A stretch of 8,006 bases of DNA from an uncultured Collinsella sp. (GTDB lineage: Bacteria > Actinomycetota > Coriobacteriia > Coriobacteriales > Coriobacteriaceae), in NCBI GenBank assembly GCA_900550185.1, contig URRN01000089.1, positions 1 to 8,006 of the forward strand. Direction: 5' to 3'. The notes under the pieces were generated by a model. The model had not been told where the DNA came from and did not search any database. It saw only the letters and a program-made list of their open reading frames with translations. This document shows, piece after piece, positions 6,552-8,006 of the stretch (position 1 is its first letter; every line of letters begins with the position of its first letter). The position numbers and the translations under genes were made by a program.

Positions 6552-8006
6552 CTAGGCTTGTTCGGTGCCCGCGGCCTCCAGGCCGATCAAACGGAACGGG
6601 TCCGCCACGCCGCCGATCGACTTTTGCAGTTCGCGTTGACGTTGCGAATCCTGCGCGGCCTGCACGGTCAGCGCGCGACGGGCCTCATCATCGAGTGAAC
6701 GGTCCTGGCGCAGCTTGGCCTGTGCGGCACGCATGCGACGCTTGATGGTGTAGAGCTCAAGCGTATCAAGCATAAACACGATGTTCGTCTCGGTGGGGTG
6801 TTTGCTCGTCGCGGAGATGCGCCCGGCACTCACAAGCGTTGCCGCATCGGGACACACTGAGCGCGCCGCATCCATGCAGGCTGCAGGATCGGTTCCCGGC
6901 GGCGTTGCCAGAACGGCCCATGCAATGGACTCGTGACGCGGGTCAACCCACTCGATGGAGCAGATGCGGTCGGCATACGTGCGGAACAGGTCGGGGTAGC
7001 TCGTGAGCATCGTCAACAGCTCGCGCTCCCCTGCCAAGGACTTGCGCTCTAGATCGGTAAGAACCATCGGCGCCGCCGCAGCCGGTGCGCCCGAACCGTC
7101 AGCCACAGGCACAGCGCCCATACCATCAGGCACATCGATCGGCGGCAGGTCGTCGACGACCTCCACGGGCGCGGCGCCGTAGGCATCGAGCGGGACGTAG
7201 TCGTACGGCTCTTCTTCGACCGGTGCGGACACCGGCGGCGTCGCACCCGCGGCCCAGGCACCGCGACCGGCACTGCGCGCACCAGCCGCACCGCCGCCCG
7301 AGCTTCGTCCCTGCGAGCTGCCCGCGCGCTCAGCTTGCGCGCGTTGACGCTCGTAGCTCTGCTCACGACGTCGTTCCGCATCCTCGCGCTTGGCGACATC
7401 GCGAAACACACGACCCGAACTCGCGCGCACGGTCTCCAGGTCCAAACCCAACAGGTCGGCAATCTGGATAAAGTACGTGTCGATCATATAGCTGTCACGT
7501 AGCGGATAGATGAGCGTCAGCGCGTCCTCGAGCGCTTTGGCGCGACCGCCCGGCGTGGTAATGTCGCTCGACTCCTGTAGCGAGCGGTACACAAAATCCA
7601 TGAGGGGCTCGGCCGCGTCAATGCGCGCCTGAAGTTCCTGGCCGCCATGCGCCGTGATGAACTCCATGGGGTCGTTGCCGTCGGGCAGCACCACGCAGCG
7701 AAGATCCATCGAATCCTGCTCGATAAACTGAATCGCGCGACGGGCGGCCTTCTGGCCCGCTGCATCGCCGTCGAACATATACACGATGCGCTTGGCAAAG
7801 CGAGTGAGCGTCTTGACGTGATGCTCCGTGAGGGCGGTGCCCAGCGTGGCGACAACGTTTTTAATCCCCGCCTCCCAGCAGGCGATGCAATCGGTATAGC
7901 CCTCTACCACGATGGCGGTATCCTGCGCGACGATAAACTCCTTGGCCCAATTAAAGCCGTAGAGGTTTCGCTTTTTATGAAACACGCTCGTCTCGGCGGT
8001 GTTGAG
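6552..8006 (-). CDS. dnaG: DNA primase DnaG, C-terminal 484 residues (5' end cut by window edge)
   Basis: DnaG synthesises the RNA primers for replication and is recruited by the replicative helicase DnaB. The frame is open to the right edge and starts mid-protein, so the zinc-binding domain and the first part of the polymerase core are missing. Numbering from the first visible codon, LNTAETSVFHKKRNLYGF (1-18) is the conserved segment before the TOPRIM fold. The TOPRIM fold carries the catalytic EGYTD (E35) and the metal-binding DGD (79-81, in FDGDAAG). DGNDP (109-113) follows, as in other primases. The helical end of the core leads to a long low-complexity linker (about 202-314) that starts basic and Gln/Arg-rich, then turns Gly/Ala/Pro and acidic. 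The C-terminal part (about 315-440) fits the helical DnaB-binding domain. The gap to rpoD is about 95-110 nt with no terminator, so read-through into rpoD is likely. Confidence 0.96.
   Translation of the reverse strand, partial: LNTAETSVFHKKRNLYGFNWAKEFIVAQDTAIVVEGYTDCIACWEAGIKNVVATLGTALTEHHVKTLTRFAKRIVYMFDGDAAGQKAARRAIQFIEQDSMDLRCVVLPDGNDPMEFITAHGGQELQARIDAAEPLMDFVYRSLQESSDITTPGGRAKALEDALTLIYPLRDSYMIDTYFIQIADLLGLDLETVRASSGRVFRDVAKREDAERRREQSYERQRAQAERAGSSQGRSSGGGAAGARSAGRGAWAAGATPPVSAPVEEEPYDYVPLDAYGAAPVEVVDDLPPIDVPDGMGAVPVADGSGAPAAAAPMVLTDLERKSLAGERELLTMLTSYPDLFRTYADRICSIEWVDPRHESIAWAVLATPPGTDPAACMDAARSVCPDAATLVSAGRISATSKHPTETNIVFMLDTLELYTIKRRMRAAQAKLRQDRSLDDEARRALTVQAAQDSQRQRELQKSIGGVADPFRLIGLEAAGTEQA

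Overview
The window carries core bacterial housekeeping genes, all on the minus strand. The high-GC coding sequence, the form of the primary sigma factor (acidic then basic N-terminal linker before the DPVRMYLKEIG region 1.2) and the Asp23-FakA-RecG-RsmD gene order suggest a Gram-positive actinobacterium. Class Coriobacteriia (Collinsella or a relative) is my best guess. That placement is inference from protein style and synteny, not from a search.

Layout, in transcription order from the right-hand end. (1) 8006-6552 is the C-terminal part of DNA primase, dnaG, cut by the window edge. (2) About 6441-5101 is the primary sigma factor gene rpoD, the usual dnaG-rpoD pair, ending at a 14-bp hairpin (5058-5091). 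(3) 4979-5052 is a compact repeat: two inverted copies of a roughly 28-nt unit plus a partial third copy. It lies between the rpoD terminator and the next promoter. (4) A consensus-like promoter (4925-4952) drives a single tRNA-Asn(GTT) gene (4820-4894), which has its own strong terminator (4784-4813). (5) 4625 down to 1 is a tight four-gene cluster: an Asp23/Gls24-family protein, FakA (DhaL-like fatty acid kinase subunit), the branch-migration helicase RecG, and RsmD (16S rRNA m2G966 methyltransferase), the last cut by the left edge. The gaps are 27 nt, 10 nt and a 4-nt ATGA overlap, so this is very probably one operon.

Functionally the window covers replication priming, sigma-dependent transcription, translation (tRNA, rRNA modification), use of exogenous fatty acids with an envelope-associated partner, and replication-fork repair. 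I found no phage, CRISPR, toxin-antitoxin, defence or biosynthetic locus. Every protein gene is intact within the window and belongs to a known family. The one stretch not explained by known genes is the inverted repeat at 4979-5052, which looks like a REP/REPIN-type dispersed element. Two starts were moved to GTG codons because of well-placed Shine-Dalgarno sequences: the Asp23 gene confidently, rpoD less so.
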